DNA of 64,000 nt, from positions 382,751 through 446,750 of the forward strand of contig UESW01004829.1 in the NCBI GenBank assembly GCA_900491605.1. The letters are read 5' to 3'. Each line of letters starts with the position of its first letter. Position 1 is the stretch's first letter. The notes under the pieces were generated by a model. It worked only from the letters and a program-made list of their open reading frames with translations. It was not told where the DNA came from and did no database searches. This document shows positions 23,936 to 36,060 of this stretch, one piece after another. Source of the DNA: Calamus simplicifolius (taxonomy: Eukaryota > Streptophyta > Magnoliopsida > Arecales > Arecaceae). The translations under genes were made by a program, and so were the position numbers.

Positions 23936-24951
23936 TAACATAATTAATTTTTTTAAATATATTATGACGCAAAGGGTTGCATCGTAATTTTTTAATATGA
24001 TAATTATATTATGTAAAAAATTAATTTTAATTATAATAATTACGATGCAACAAGTGCATCGCTATATTAAAACATAATTTCCTAATTAATTTTTTGCTTA
24101 TTACGTCGCTAATGCGTCGCTATTTAACATAATTAATTTTTTAAAAATATTGCAACGCACTGTGTTACGTCGCAATTATTTTTTCTCATATTTATACTTT
24201 ATAAAATTTAATTTTATTTAAAATAATTGTGATGCATTTATTACGTTGCTAAATTAAAAATAATTTTAATTTATTTTCTGGTTTATTGCGTCGCTAATGC
24301 ATCGCTATTTAAAATATTTAATTTTTTCAAAACATTGCGACGCACTGAGTTACGTCGCAATATTTTTTAAAATATTATACTTTAAAAAATTTAATTTTAT
24401 TTAAATTATTTGTGACGCAATTGGTGCGTCGCTAAATTAAAAATAATTTTTCTATTTTTCTGGTTTATTGCGTCGCTAATGCGTCACTATTTAATATATT
24501 TAATTCTTTTAAAAACATTGCGACGCACTGTGTTGCGTCGCAATATTTTTTTCCGATATTTAAATTTTATAAAATTTAATTTTATTTAAATTATTTGCAA
24601 TGCAATTGGTGCGTCGCTAAATTAAAAATAATTTTTCTAATTTTTTTTTATTGCATCGCTAATGCATCGCTATTTAACATATTTAATTCTATTAAAAACA
24701 TTGCGACGCACTGAGCTGCGTCGCAATAATTTTTTTGATATTTATATTTAATAAAAAATTAATTTAAAAATATTGCGATGCATTATTTGCGTCGCAATAT
24801 TAAAAATTTAATTTTTTTGATTTTCTGATTAATTGAGTCGCTAATGCATCGTTAATTGCGTTGCAATATTTTATTGTCACAGAGGCGTGCAAAGTGGTCG
24901 TAATTTAGCGACGCATAATTGTGTCGCTAAATTTGCATCGCTATTTTAGAA
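23936..24951. repeat. CACTA right subterminal repeats, outer block
   Basis: GCGACGCA-type motifs again, organised in a larger tandem unit of about 183 bases: the phrase TTTAACATAATTAATTTTTT and its variants recur near 24122, 24306, 24489 and 24672. Confidence 0.9.
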
Positions 24952-24964
24952 TTTTCTTGTAGTG
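24952..24964 (-). repeat. CACTA right terminal inverted repeat
   Basis: The minus strand reads CACTACAAGAAAA, followed outside by the TAA duplication at 24965-24967. Confidence 0.95.
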
Positions 24965-24967
24965 TAA

Positions 24968-26067
24968 TGGTTTAGAGATAAATTCCTTGTGGAGTACAAT
25001 AGCACCAGGATGAAAGGATTTTCCTTTGACTCGAGAAGAATGGTAACGAGCTACTCTTTGTTGATAAGCTACCATTTGAATTTGGGCCTTCTCTTGACTT
25101 CTTCTATCAAGTCGAGATTGGTTCAGAGCTACTCATCGTTTGACTCCTCCGAATAACTTTTCGCCCATGGTGAAGGTAGTCCTATCTCCACAAGAATGAT
25201 AGCTTCTATGCCGAAGGCCATTCTAAATGGAGTCTCGCCTGTAGGGACCCTCTGAGTGGTTCGGTAAGCCCACAAAACGTAATGAAGCTCCTCTGCCCAT
25301 CTGCCTCGTGCCCTGTTGAGCCCAGATTTGATTCCCTGCTGTAAGGTTCGGTTGGTTATCTCGGCCTCTCCATTGGCTTAGGGGTGCTCGATCGATGTGA
25401 GCCGATGACAAATGCCATGATCTTCATAGAATTCTTGGAACTTGGGATTGTCGAATTGTCTTCCGTTACCAGTGATAATAGTGTGCGGAAGGCCAAACCG
25501 ACAAATGATGAATCTCCATACAAAATCCCTAGCTCAAGCCTCAGTTATCTGAGCAACTACCTTGGCCTCGACCCACTTGATAAAGTAATCAATTGCTACA
25601 AATAGAAACTTTCTTTGTCCCGTAGCAAGAGGAAAAGGACCGAGGATGTCCATTCCCCACTTAGCAAAGGGCCAGGAAAATAATATAGGTGTCAGGTGAG
25701 CGGAGGAAAGCCTCTAGATGTTTGAATATCGTTGACATGAGTCATAGGCTTCGACAAAATCATCAAAATCCTTCTGCATGGTTGGCCAATAGTACCCTTG
25801 GCGCAGCACTTTGTGGCATAAAGCTCAGCCACCAAGATGATTGCCGTAGATGCCTTCATGGACCTCCTAAAAAGCATAATCAACTTTCGATGGTCAAAGG
25901 CATTTGAGTAATGACATAGAGAAAGATCATTTGTATAGCTGGTCATCGAGCAGGACATAATGAGTCAATTGCATCTTCAACTTCATTGCCTCCTTTCTAT
26001 TGGTCGGGGGCGATCCTTCTTTGATATAATTGAGAATCGGATCGAACCAGGAGGGTTCAGCCTTAAT
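24968..26067 (-). pseudogene. E1 integrase, catalytic core
   Basis: The minus strand from about 25620 to 25150 reads AIDYFIKWVEAK (first Asp block), FGLPHTIITGNGRQFDN, ICHRLTSIEHP-stop-ANGEAE, WAYRTTQRVPTGETPF. The second catalytic position, normally DNG, is GNG, and a stop falls just before ANGEAE. The enzyme would be dead even without the CACTA insertion that removes its C-terminus. Confidence 0.8.
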
Positions 26068-26850
26068 CTACATCACCCGATCAGTGTCAGCAATGCTAAA
26101 CTTTTCAAGGATTTCCAAGTAAAATTTATGCTCAAGATCCATCAAATCCGTAGTTGCTAGGCGAGATAGAAGGTCGGCACACACATTTACTATTCTGGGA
26201 ATTTGAATGATTTCAAGTTTAGAAAAATGAGCAAACAAGTCATGCACCTTTTGGAGATACCAAACCATATTTGGTTCCCGAGCTTCAAATTCTCCCTGCA
26301 CTTGCTTGCAACTAGTTGGGAGTCGGTATATGCATTCAGTCTCCTTACCTTCAAGTCACGGGCAATCCAGAGTCTAGCAAGCAAAGCTTCATACTCTGCT
26401 TCATTATTAAACACTGGGAAGGAGAAGCAGATATTGTACTCGAACGTCGCACCCTTCGAACTGGTGAGGACCAAGCTAGTGCCTGAACCATTAATGCTGG
26501 AGGACCCATCCGCATGAAACAGCCATAGAGCTTCGGGCTTTGATTGCTCGAAAGTATCTGATGTGGAACCATCCTCTGGTATGGTACACTCAAGGAGAAA
26601 ATCTGTTAGAATTTGTGCTTTGATGGCTGGACGAGGCTGATACCGGATATCATGTTCACTCAACTCAACGGCCCATTTGGTCATCCTTCCCAACACCTTC
26701 GGGCGATGAATGATTGACTTGATAGGTTGGTTAGTTAGGACCACCACAGTATGTGCTTGAAGATAAGGCCACAACTTCCGAACGGATGTTATCAAAGCCA
26801 ACACCATCTTTTCAATCTGGGTTTACTTTGTCTCGGCGTTCCAAAATATT
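26068..26850 (-). pseudogene. E1 RNase H (RT-linked and second, archaeal-type) region
   Basis: Frame 26807-26190 reads TDQPIKSIIHRPKVLGRMTK and IRYQPRPAIKAQILTDFLLE, the linker after the RT-associated RNase H. Then LWLFHADGSSSINGSGTSLV, NEAEYEALLARLWIARDL and NAYTDSQLV form a second RNase H fold. Tandem RNase H domains are typical of Tat elements. The continuation 26301-26068 (FSKLEIIQIPRIVNVCADLLSRLA) is in a shifted frame. Confidence 0.8.
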
Positions 26851-27934
26851 TTGTTGACATAATAAATTGGCTTTTGAATTTTGCCTTCTTCCCGGACTAG
26901 CACAGACCCGATGGCATTCACTAAGACTGCCAGGTACAAGTACAGGGTCTCCCTAAGCCTTGGGCTACTAAGAAGAGGTGGTAAACCAAGGTATTTTTTG
27001 AGTTCGTCGAAGGATTTTTGACACTCTGAGGTTCACTAGAAATTCTTGGCTGATCGGAGTGCCTTGAAAAGGGCAAACATCTCTTGGCTGACCAAGTGAC
27101 AAAGCAGTTGAGGGCTGCTATCCTTTCAGTAAGGCGTTGCACCTCCTTGATCGACTTTGGGGTTTTAGTTGAAGAGCTTGGATTTGCTTCAATGCCTCGC
27201 TAGGAGACCATAAAGCCCAAGAACTTTTCAGAGTTGACTTCGAAGATTCATTTGGTTGGATTTAGCTTTATCTGATACCTCCAAAGCATCGTGAAGCTTT
27301 TTGCAAGATCATCGATGTGCTGGGATGCCTCCTTACTCTTAACCAGCATGTCATCAACATAAACCTCCATGTTTTGACCGATTTGTCCTTTGAAGACCTT
27401 ATTAACCAGTCATTGGCAGGTTGCGTCTACATTTTTTAAACCAAAAGGCATGACTCGGTAACAATAAATACCTCGATCGGTAATGAAGGGGGTCTTTTCT
27501 TCATCCTCGAGTGCCATCCGAATTTGATTGTAGCCTGAATAAGCATCCACGAAAGTCACCATCTGGTGGCCCGAAGTAGCATCCACAAGTTGATCAATCC
27601 AGGGTAGAGAGAAACTATCCTTTGGGCAAGCCTTGTTGAGGTCCGTGAAGTCGATGTAGATTCTCCATTTGTCATTCGACTTCTTCACCATGACAACATT
27701 CGCCAGCTAATCGGAATAGTTCACTTCTCGAATGAAGTTAGCTTTAATGGGCTTGTCAACCTCCTCTTCGATGGCCTTTTGATGCTCGAAGGTGAAGCTT
27801 CTTTTCTTTTGCTTGACTGGCCGAAACGTCTCGTCCATATTAAGATGATGGACAAGGATATTCGGGGTAATTTTTGGCATATTCAAAGCAGTCCAGGAGA
27901 AAACGTCAGCATTCCTTCGAAGAAAATCGACCAA
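26851..27934 (-). pseudogene. E1 reverse transcriptase
   Basis: 27934-27707 gives the N-terminal part (MPKITPNILVHHLNMDE, KQKKRSFTFEHQKAIEEEVD). 27691-27410 gives WRIYIDFTDLNKACPKDSF, FVDAYSGYNQIRMA and YRVMPFGLKNVDATCQ, ending in a stop. The next segment (about 27405-27100) has the catalytic VYVDDMLVKS and LGFMVS, then a stop. Catalytic Asp residues are present but at least three stops or shifts disrupt the frame. Confidence 0.85.
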
Positions 27935-28159
27935 ATCTTGCTAAGGCTTCTCCTTCAATTATGACCCGATCCTTATGCTTTGGTCCGGCTGAGCTTCATC
28001 AAGTGGCACCTCTTCGAGCTCTTCGGCTGGTTCAGCTCTCCGCTGCTCAGCAAATTCCTCCTGAGCATCCAACTCATCAACCTCGAGCCTTCTAGACTAA
28101 ATATCGGCAACGAAGCAGTACCGAGCCACAACTTGATTTCCTTGGACTATTTTCACTCC

Positions 28160-28516
28160 CTATTCTATGGAAAACTTCATGGAGAGATGAGGGATGAATA
28201 TAATAGCTTTAAGGGACATCTGTTCGGGCCTGCCAAGGATTACATTGTAGGAAGATTGAAGCTTGGATACTAGGAAGTCCGTGTGGATAGTGACTATACT
28301 AGGCCAAATGCCAGCCCGAACCACCAATGTAATGACTCCCTCGGGGGTAATAACATCACCAGTGAACCCCACCAAGGTAGAGTCTATGGTCCAGAGATCT
28401 TCCATCCATAATTTTATCCTCACAAAAGCATCAAAGTATAAAACATTAACAGAGCTTTCACTATCAACTAAAATACGGTGTAGATCATAATTGTTCATGT
28501 TAAGAGATACAACCAA
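28160..28516 (-). pseudogene. E1 aspartic protease
   Basis: The 118-codon frame includes HRILVDSESSVNVLYFDAFV, where retropepsins carry DSG or DTG, and SYNVILGRPEQMSLKAIIF, the flap-to-end block of Tat proteases. The Gly to Glu change at the active site is shared with E4. Confidence 0.75.
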
Positions 28517-28559
28517 AGCATCATCGTGTGCATATTGTATCTTCTGGAGGTCATCATCA

Positions 28560-30208
28560 GAAAAAGAAAGCTCATTAGTTTAGACCTTCTTTGATGGATT
28601 TTTTTCTTCATCTAGTCGGGCCGATGAGGAGCCGATCGTTGCTATCATATTGACATTTTCAACAGCCGATGGGTTCGGTGGAGGAGGTTGGCAAGGCTCA
28701 GGCTGATGGTCTCCTCCATTGTTTGGCTCAGGAGCTCTTCTAAACCGGTCTAGCCTTCTCTGATGGATGAGTTGCTCGATCTCATTCTAAAGCTGCCAGC
28801 ACTCTTCAGTGTCGTGCTCATGATCCTGATGGAATCGACAATACTTGGTCATGTCCCTCCAGACCATATTCCCTCGAATAGGTGGTGGCCGAGGGATCTG
28901 GTGCTCGATTTTCATCAAGACTATGCCCTTGGTGCAATGAGTGGAGTGTACTGATTGAACCTCTGGGCTGGGCTTCGAGTGCGATCCCTGGGTGGTGACG
29001 GAGGAGCTCTCCGGTGATGGGGCAAACTTTCACGACGAGAAGGCCAATTTCTCTCCGAGCCTTTGGACTCTTTCCTCTTTAATTGCTCAGCTCGGGCTGA
29101 CCTCCATGACTCCTCAACCCTGGCATACTTATCCGCTAAAGCCATCATGTCAGAGAGACTCTTTGAATAGTTAACCTTCAGGGCTAGATAGAAGTCACCC
29201 TCCTTTGATACTTTGCCTGCTAAGGTGGACATGGCCACCTCATGGTTGAGGTGGTCTACCTCTAACATAGTCGGGTTTAAGTAGCCGAGATAAATCTTTA
29301 AAGACTCCCCCTCCCATTTTTTGACCTGGAGATGGAATCAGACCTCCATCCGTTGCAGTGACTATTGACGAACTGGCTGATGAATAGGCAGCTCAGCTCA
29401 TCGAAGGAATTGATGGAACTTGGCTCAAGCTATTGAACCAGGTTCTAATGGACCCCTTGAGAGTGAAGGGAAAGGCTCAGCATAAGATCGCATCTGACGC
29501 TCTGTGGAACATCATGATGGATCAAAAGCTGCTTAGATGGTTATCGAAATTGGTGGATCTATGGTATGGCTCGATGGTGAAAAGCTTGACATGGGAAGGG
29601 ATCACTTTCTGCATAATCTCCTTGGAGAAGGGGATGCCCAGTTCTACCTTCGGTTGGGGCTATGGAGTTTGCTTAACGGCATCTAGCTCTTGTCGCCACT
29701 CTCAATGCATCTCTTAGAGCTATCTTTAAACCTCCTCATCCCAGGTAGTAGGAGAGATGGGGCGAGGGGATCATGGCCGCAGCATCGAGTCATGGTGGGA
29801 GTACCTCAGAGAGAGAGATCGAGCTCATCAAGATCTAGGTGGACTCAACTCTCGAGCCCTTTGCGGTGCTGGTTTAGGCCCTCTTTGGTTGGGCTACTGA
29901 TGGTGGCTTGTGACTTCGAGCGAGTTGGAAGAAGAAATCACCGAAAGACCAGGGGCAGCGATCCCATCGGGGAGCTATGGAGCAGGGGCAGCCAGACAGA
30001 AAACTCCATGAAGTTCTTGCACTAGCTGGGCCAGAGTTTGAACTTGTTGGACCAACATGGTGAATTGGTCCTGGGTGACCACAGTTGCCGATGGCAAGGG
30101 AGTTTCGGTCGGTGATGGGTGTGGAGGTGCCATATTGCTTGCGGGATCAGGCCTTTGGGAGGTGATCTGATCTTGAGCATCTGAAGTTGCTCTCCTTCGA
30201 TTGGCCAT
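28560..30208 (-). pseudogene. E1 gag
   Basis: Start at 30208 (MANRRRATSDAQDQ), nearly the same start as E4 gag at 60418. The middle block (29268-28921) reads EVDHLNHEVAMSTLAGKVS and DMMALADKYARVEES, with an Arg/Pro-rich tail. A zinc-type motif KYCRFHQDHEHDTEECWQL lies near 28850-28790. Reading frame breaks occur between blocks. Confidence 0.8.
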
Positions 30209-30273
30209 TGAAGGGTTGTTCTTTTGGTTTCAAGCCTTGTCTCCTTGATCACAAGTTTATGGGACTTGAGGCC

Positions 30274-30291
30274 CTTTCTCTAGTGCCAATC
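30274..30291 (-). other. E1 primer-binding site
   Basis: The minus strand reads GATTGGCACTAGAGAAAGG directly after the LTR end CAACA, matching the E4 site (GATTGGCGCTAGAGGAAGG). The priming tRNA was not identified. Confidence 0.7.
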
Positions 30292-31293
30292 TGTTGCCGT
30301 AGAAATCCGTTCTTTGACTCAGGTGCAGCCCACCTCTGGACCCAAACGCCTGTCTCTTGCCTGGGTGGACCTGCAAGACAATCCTCACGTAGAGAACGTT
30401 GGGGATGGCCCTCTGCAGAAGACCCTTTGATGCCCAAGTCAATGGATATTCACAGCAAGCAGATATGAGGAGAAGGCTCTTGCAAAAGAGTCCCTCAAGA
30501 AAGGACTCTTAAGGAGCTAGAAGCTCTGCTTGAGCTTCAATGGAGTTTTCAGTGAAAGAGTGAGCGTACCTAAAGAATTTTTGGATAGGGTATTTATAAG
30601 TTGCTATTGTGATAGCAGGCAATTACCTGACTTTTTGGATGTGTCATAAGGAATCAAAAACCATCATGATTCGAATCTAATTCAAATCAAATTTGTTATA
30701 AGGCAGTAGCACTCGAATCTGGTTAGTTATATGATCAATAGCTAGAGAGGCTAGCTGATGCTTTGAGATTCGGTGATTTATAGGCTCTAGGCCATGTTCG
30801 GTATTATTGGCTTTACTCCCCACTTAGGATGGTTGGGGACCCACGTGGTTGAAATCTCGTCATATTATCATAAATTTGAATTTTTTTGCACATGGTCCTT
30901 TATTTCTACTTTGGGGAAAACAATTTGAGAATCAGGCGATTGGGGCCGTTCATCGTGATGATAAGTAACGAGCGCACTTGGGCTAGGTGTGGAGGCAGCT
31001 TAGTTCTGCAGAGATTCAAGGATTCCTCGATTCTGCTGAGGAGTAAAAATAACTCAGTCTGATTGAAGCACAGGAATAGCTCGATCCAGGCAAGGTATGG
31101 GAGCGGCTCGGCCTGGCCGAAGTATAAAGATAGCTCGATCTGGCTGAGGTATAAGGATAGCTCGGTCTAACTGAGATGTATTAACTTTGTCTTTTTTTGG
31201 ATGCGATAACTGGTGGATCAGAAGTCGAAAGTGATCCCAACCTTTTCATCGTGCGCATGGATATTGACATAATGATGATTTTACCTCGCATCA
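30292..31293 (-). other. E1 5' LTR
   Basis: Partner of 4811-5802. The probable promoter is TATAAATA on the minus strand near 30590-30600. It is followed outside by ACCTT, part of the target duplication. Confidence 0.9.
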
Positions 31294-31447
31294 ACCTTAT
31301 GAATGTCAAAATAAATGGGTTTCAATTTATCTTAAAGATATATTTTTTACAGGTTTGTAAGACATTATGATTGATTTATATTCATGTTTGCAAAATTCTA
31401 ATAAACTTTTTATATTTAATATTTTTTTCTCATAATTAAGTACAAGG

Positions 31448-32400
31448 ATGTCATCTTCACAAAGTCGCAAGGGTATCAATCACTTTTTTGATGGGTCTAT
31501 AAATTCGAAGACTACACTTAATGAATTCATCGATAAGTACAACGATGCCTTTGAGAAAAGATATTAGATAGAAAATGAGAAAGATAATAAAACATTGCAA
31601 ATGAATGCTTTCCTAAAAACATCCTCACCTTTTAAGAGGCAAGCAGCAAAAAATATATAAGGTACATATTCAAAAAATTTTAAAATGAGATCCTTAAAAT
31701 GGCTGCATCAAATGCTAAATTAATTAAAGAAGTTGACAACTATGATATATATTCTATAAAGTTATTTAAAAGAATTGAAGTTGATTGAATAAAGAAGGAG
31801 ATTATAAAAAATTATGTCGTTTCATATGACAAAATTTTGGAGGATATCAAATCCCAATGTCGATCCTTTAAATTTAAGGGTTACTTATATAGGTATGCCT
31901 TATTAGTTTTTCATCAAAGTAATGTATTTCGTATCATAGATAAGTACTTCTTAAAGAGATGGTTCAAGGACACGAAATACTAATTCAATAATTTCAAATG
32001 CAATACTTAATTTTGTAATAAAAGTATATGAAAATCATGGTACGTAGTCACATTATTTAAATTAAAATGTCTTATTTTATGTTTACAAAAATCTATTATA
32101 TGTCATGAAATCCTAATACAAATGTTATATGTTATTGATTATAGATATACTTTGATGAGTCATCGAATGATGAAACTTGTAGAGATAACCTTCATATCCG
32201 AAGATGTATTTAATTTAGTGATGGATGATATACCACCATTATTCAGAAGAGTTGTAGATGCTAACTGTGCAGCTAAGCCAAGTACACAACTTGTAATCTA
32301 AGATCCTAACCAAATTAATATGAAAGGTTGTCCAAGAGAAATAGAATTAAGAGTGAAGTTAAGAAGAAGTCAAAAAGATTAAAAAAAAAGGATAAGACTT
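31448..32400 (+). pseudogene. FAR1-related (MuDR-family transposase) C-terminal relic
   Basis: ATG 31448 opens MSSSQSRKGINHFFDGSINS then KTTLNEFIDKYNDAFEKRY, the FAR1 block after the MULE catalytic domain, but a stop follows at 31565-31567. About 31800-31960 gives the SWIM zinc-finger region (QCRSFKFKGYLYRYALLVFH) with the usual CRHAL turned into YRYAL, then KYFLKRWFKDTK. Around 32290 it reads DPNQINMKGCPREIELRVK, the C-terminal tail. Upstream catalytic sequence is missing. Dead. Confidence 0.75.
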
Positions 32401-32699
32401 CCATTAACGCTGCTTCTATGCAAAATCAAAGAAGAGCTAATATAAGTAAGAAGTAGACTTTCTATAAAGTAGTGAAAGTATCCAAAAAAATAATTGAAAG
32501 CACTGTACCATCTTTTGATCCTTTTTTAGATGAGTTTGATGCTTATGTATGCAGTCAGCTAACATAGAAAAGGATATAAAATGTTAAACTTCCCTATAGT
32601 CTTGTATAAATTTATATTATCCAAAGAAATTTATAACAACATGTATTCGACATCTGATTGAATATGTTGATTTAAAATATGAATTTTAAGACTAATTTA

Positions 32700-33640
32700 A
32701 AGCATCAAAGACTAAAACAGGAATAACAAATTTATGATACCCCTTGATATAATGAATGACATCCAATTACAAAATTATTAGACCCCAACATGAAATAATA
32801 AACCGAAGGAAATAAATGCTCCTAAAAGGACTTTCCATCATCTATGGTCTAAATAATGATTCACATAGTGTCACAATATACCATGGATGCTAGAAGATTA
32901 CTGATATAGGCCGAAATAGGATTACGATACCCCAGTTAAAAAATTATGACACCCTAGTTAAAAACCTACGACACCTATTTAGAAAACATTAAGCAAATAT
33001 TTCAACCCCTAATACCTAGAATACCTATCATAAGTAATTTGGATTATAACTCCCAGAGTGTCATAATGTGCCATGATTGCTAGATGATTACTGATATAGG
33101 CCGAAATAGGATTACGATACCCTAAGTTAAAAAATTGTGACATTCTAGTTAAAAAATTATAACATTCATTTAGAAAACGTTAAGGCAAAGGTTTCAACCC
33201 CTAATACCTAGAATACTTGTCATACGTGGCTTTGATTATGACTTTCAGAGTATCATAACATGCTACGGATACTAGAAGATTACTGAAATAGGTCAAAACA
33301 GGGTTACGACACACCAGTTAAAAAATTACGATATCCTAGTTAAAAAATTATGATACCCATGCATAAAATGTTAAAACAAACCTTTGAACCCCTTATACCT
33401 GGATTACCTATCACCTGTGGTCAGTATTATAACTCTCAGAATGTCATGATACACTACTAAGTAAAAAATGATAAATAAATGCTAAAACAGGATTATGATA
33501 CCTTAATTCTATACTTATGACATTCTAATTAAAAAACTATGACACACTATCATGAAACATAATATCCCTGTATAATATCATGACATCCATTCAGAAATTT
33601 GACATTCATGAACAAAACATAACACCTAATATACAACAAA
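32700..33640. repeat. Tandem repeat of about 190 bp, four diverged copies
   Basis: The phrase CTAGAAGATTACTGATATAG recurs near 32890, 33080 and 33272, with a weaker copy near 33461, a spacing of about 190 bases. Within each unit, TTAAAAAATTATGACACCC repeats two or three times. It lies between the convergent FAR1-like and Ulp1-like genes. Confidence 0.8.
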
Positions 33641-33954
33641 CATAATGTAATGAGAAAATTATATTTATAACATTACTGTTTGAAATAATTACACAATTTT
33701 TCTTTTCATTGATGCTTAATGTATAACATTAATTGAGTTACAAATTGTTGTACCATATTACAGAAGTTCATGAACTAAAGAGAAAAATATTACAAATATT
33801 TAGCTTTTATGTCCTAAAATTTAAAAGCACTATCTATCTTTTGATTGAGGCTCTCTCTCAATAATTTTATTGCTAATTGTCACCGATATACACTAATATA
33901 ATCTTCTATGAAATCCCAACAAACAAGCTTATCCCTGCGAGCAAGAAATTTCAT

Positions 33955-36060
33955 CTATTTCAAACAATACAGTCCGTAATCTAGTGAACCGGCAGGTTGA
34001 GAAGGATATTCAACAATTCCTTCAATGGACCATTTCATTACCTCTGGATTATTACAATATATATGGAACATTCGACCAAGTATATTTTTCCACTTCATTG
34101 CATCGGATTTGTACTTAGCATTGTGTTTTAGGGAATTTAGGTGCAAGAATACCTTTCTTTTCATGTCAACTACAACCAAGTGCCAGTGCGAATTGTCTAA
34201 GTTGATGATAGTGAAAATAAATCGAAACTCCTTCTTTTCTTCATCACTAACCCTTTCAAATATTATACTCCTAGCCATTCCAGTAAGTTCTTGAAATAGT
34301 CATATAGATGTCAGACACATCTTAGAAGCCATAATAGGTGCAATGATGCACTTATGATATTTATCCGAATGCTCTATCCAGTTCTTTCTAAGGAACTCCT
34401 GCCCGACATCAATTATCTGGCGATGCAATACAAACTGATTAATAAAAAATAACATGATGTCATACAATTCTGAAATCAATATAAAAAATATATCATAATA
34501 TACTTCAAAAATAACAAGAAAATAAAGTTATACTCTGATAATTACATCATCAATTATCATAATATTGTTAAGGAGATCATAAATATTTCTCCATGTGATA
34601 TTGCCTCCAAATTGATTGGTGTAGATGACCTCTGTAAAATGGATGAGCATAAAAGATATTATACATTTTGAAAGATAAATTAGCATACATAATAGAAAAA
34701 AAAATATCGCTTGCGAGCTGATGCTTTCTTTCAAAAAATTGTTGATCAAATTTTCATCCTCTTCAATTTATAGATGCAAATTTAATTGACCGGCCTATGA
34801 TGTGCCCATTGTCTTGGACTTTTTTTGTGGCTCGGCCTATTCCAAAATAGAATCCATTCTCAATTGTGAGGCCTTCTGCAGCCTAGGTTATTTTTTCACC
34901 CTCTTAATAAGTGAAAGGAACAAAGATATTTCTTTGTCCCCCTGGGTATCCTTAGTTACAGGGGTGTCCCTCATTTTTTTCCACCATCCTAGGTTCATCT
35001 TGGCCCATGAATTCCACCACCTCCTCTATATCATCCCCCTCCTCTCCTTTGTCCTCTTCTTTATTTGCATTGGTCTCCTTTTTTAGCAATGAACTTAGGA
35101 GGTTCTTAACTATGGCAAGCCTCTTCTTAACATCTTCTAGTTCATTCTTCAACTCTGCACAGCTTGTATAGTTATTTTTTAGTTCCAAGGGCACTACTAT
35201 TTCTAGAGTGATAAGCCACCACTCCTGTAGCATAGACACAATAGCTCCCTGCAAGCCAAGATTAAAAATAAATTAAATTTAAAATAATAATAATTTATTA
35301 TTTAAAATATTTATGATATAATGGATTATCTTACCAACTCATGATGCTACATGTTGACAACCTAAATATTTTGCATCTTTAACTAACTGTCATACCACTT
35401 CAACAGCCTAAGTAACTTATTAAGGTATGTTAGGGCTCTTACTATGGTATACTCAATAAACCACACCTGTACATAATAACTTTATGCTTTAAAAATATAA
35501 AAAATTAAAATAAAGATAATTGCACTCTTTCTGCATATGAATGATTCTTACCACCAAAACAACTGAACATCCAAAAAGTGTAGGTTGCCTCCTACCCTTA
35601 TCACATCTCTTTGATTGGATTGGCTCCTAAGCTCTCAAGTAAACAGCAACCTCTGGGAGACCCATAACAGTTAACTCCTTGATTGTGGAAGCCTAATCGA
35701 TTTTTTTCAATTGAGATAAATCATCCAAGTAAGGGATGAGATATCTTGGACATGTTTGATTTGACTTTGGAGTCAAAAATATTGCAAACATGTATGCGAT
35801 TCGAAGTCTTATGGTTTCCTCAATATCCTTTTGTATCTTGAATGATTGAAGTTGTGCTATCAACTTCTCTAGCCCCTTATGCTAAAGATTTAATTTCTAG
35901 CCAAATCTTTGAAATAACCTACCCTTTTTGTTTTGACCTGCCATTGTAATCTTCTTACCATGGCATGGAAGACCCAAAATTAGTATCACTTCTTCGATAT
36001 TGAATGTAACTATCTTGCCACAAAAAAATGAACTCGTCAGCTCCCTTGTAACATCTAATT
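33955..36060 (-). pseudogene. Ulp1-type (C48) protease gene with N-terminal DUF1985/PMD-like region
   Basis: N-terminal part (about 36060-35350): FNIEEVILILGLPCHGKKI, IRLRIAYMFAIFLTP and LPEVA...LFGCSVVLV, resembling the DUF1985 domain found ahead of transposon Ulp1. The middle (35254-34952) is a coiled coil with an acidic tail. C-terminal (34278-33955): NLDNSHWHLVVVDMKRK carries the catalytic His, and SQPAGSLDYGLYCLK is the active-site block. There the catalytic Cys of D-C-G is Tyr (TAC), a one-base change, and the Asp position reads LNSL. In-frame stops also occur. It would normally cleave SUMO-like conjugates; this one cannot. Confidence 0.7.

Larger units (their letters stand above)
11887..24964 (-). 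mobile_element. CACTA (En/Spm-type) DNA transposon, 13,078 bp
   Basis: The left end CACTACAAGAGAA (11887) and the inverted right end TTTTCTTGTAGTG (to 24964) match at 12 of 13 bases. TAA flanks both sides (11884-11886 and 24965-24967), the three-base duplication typical of CACTA elements. Inside are TNP2-like and TNP1/Ptta-like genes, both on the minus strand, subterminal arrays of GCGACGCA/TGCGTCGC, a GC-rich homopolymer block and a satellite array. It sits in the integrase tail of E1, so it arrived after E1. The transposase has at least one frameshift, so autonomy is doubtful. Confidence 0.95.
4811..31293 (-). mobile_element. E1: Tat-type Ty3/gypsy retrotransposon, split by a CACTA insertion
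   Basis: Two long direct repeats (4811-5802 and 30292-31293) start TGTTGC and end GCATCA. They are flanked by ATCTT (4806-4810) and ACCTT (31294-31298), a five-base target duplication with one mismatch. Right to left the order is LTR, PBS, gag, PR, RT, RNase H, INT, tandem repeat, antisense ORF, polypurine tract, LTR. This order and the antisense ORF are hallmarks of the Tat lineage. Without the nested CACTA the element is about 13.4 kb. Stops and frameshifts run through gag-pol, so it is non-autonomous. E4 is a close relative. Confidence 0.9.
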
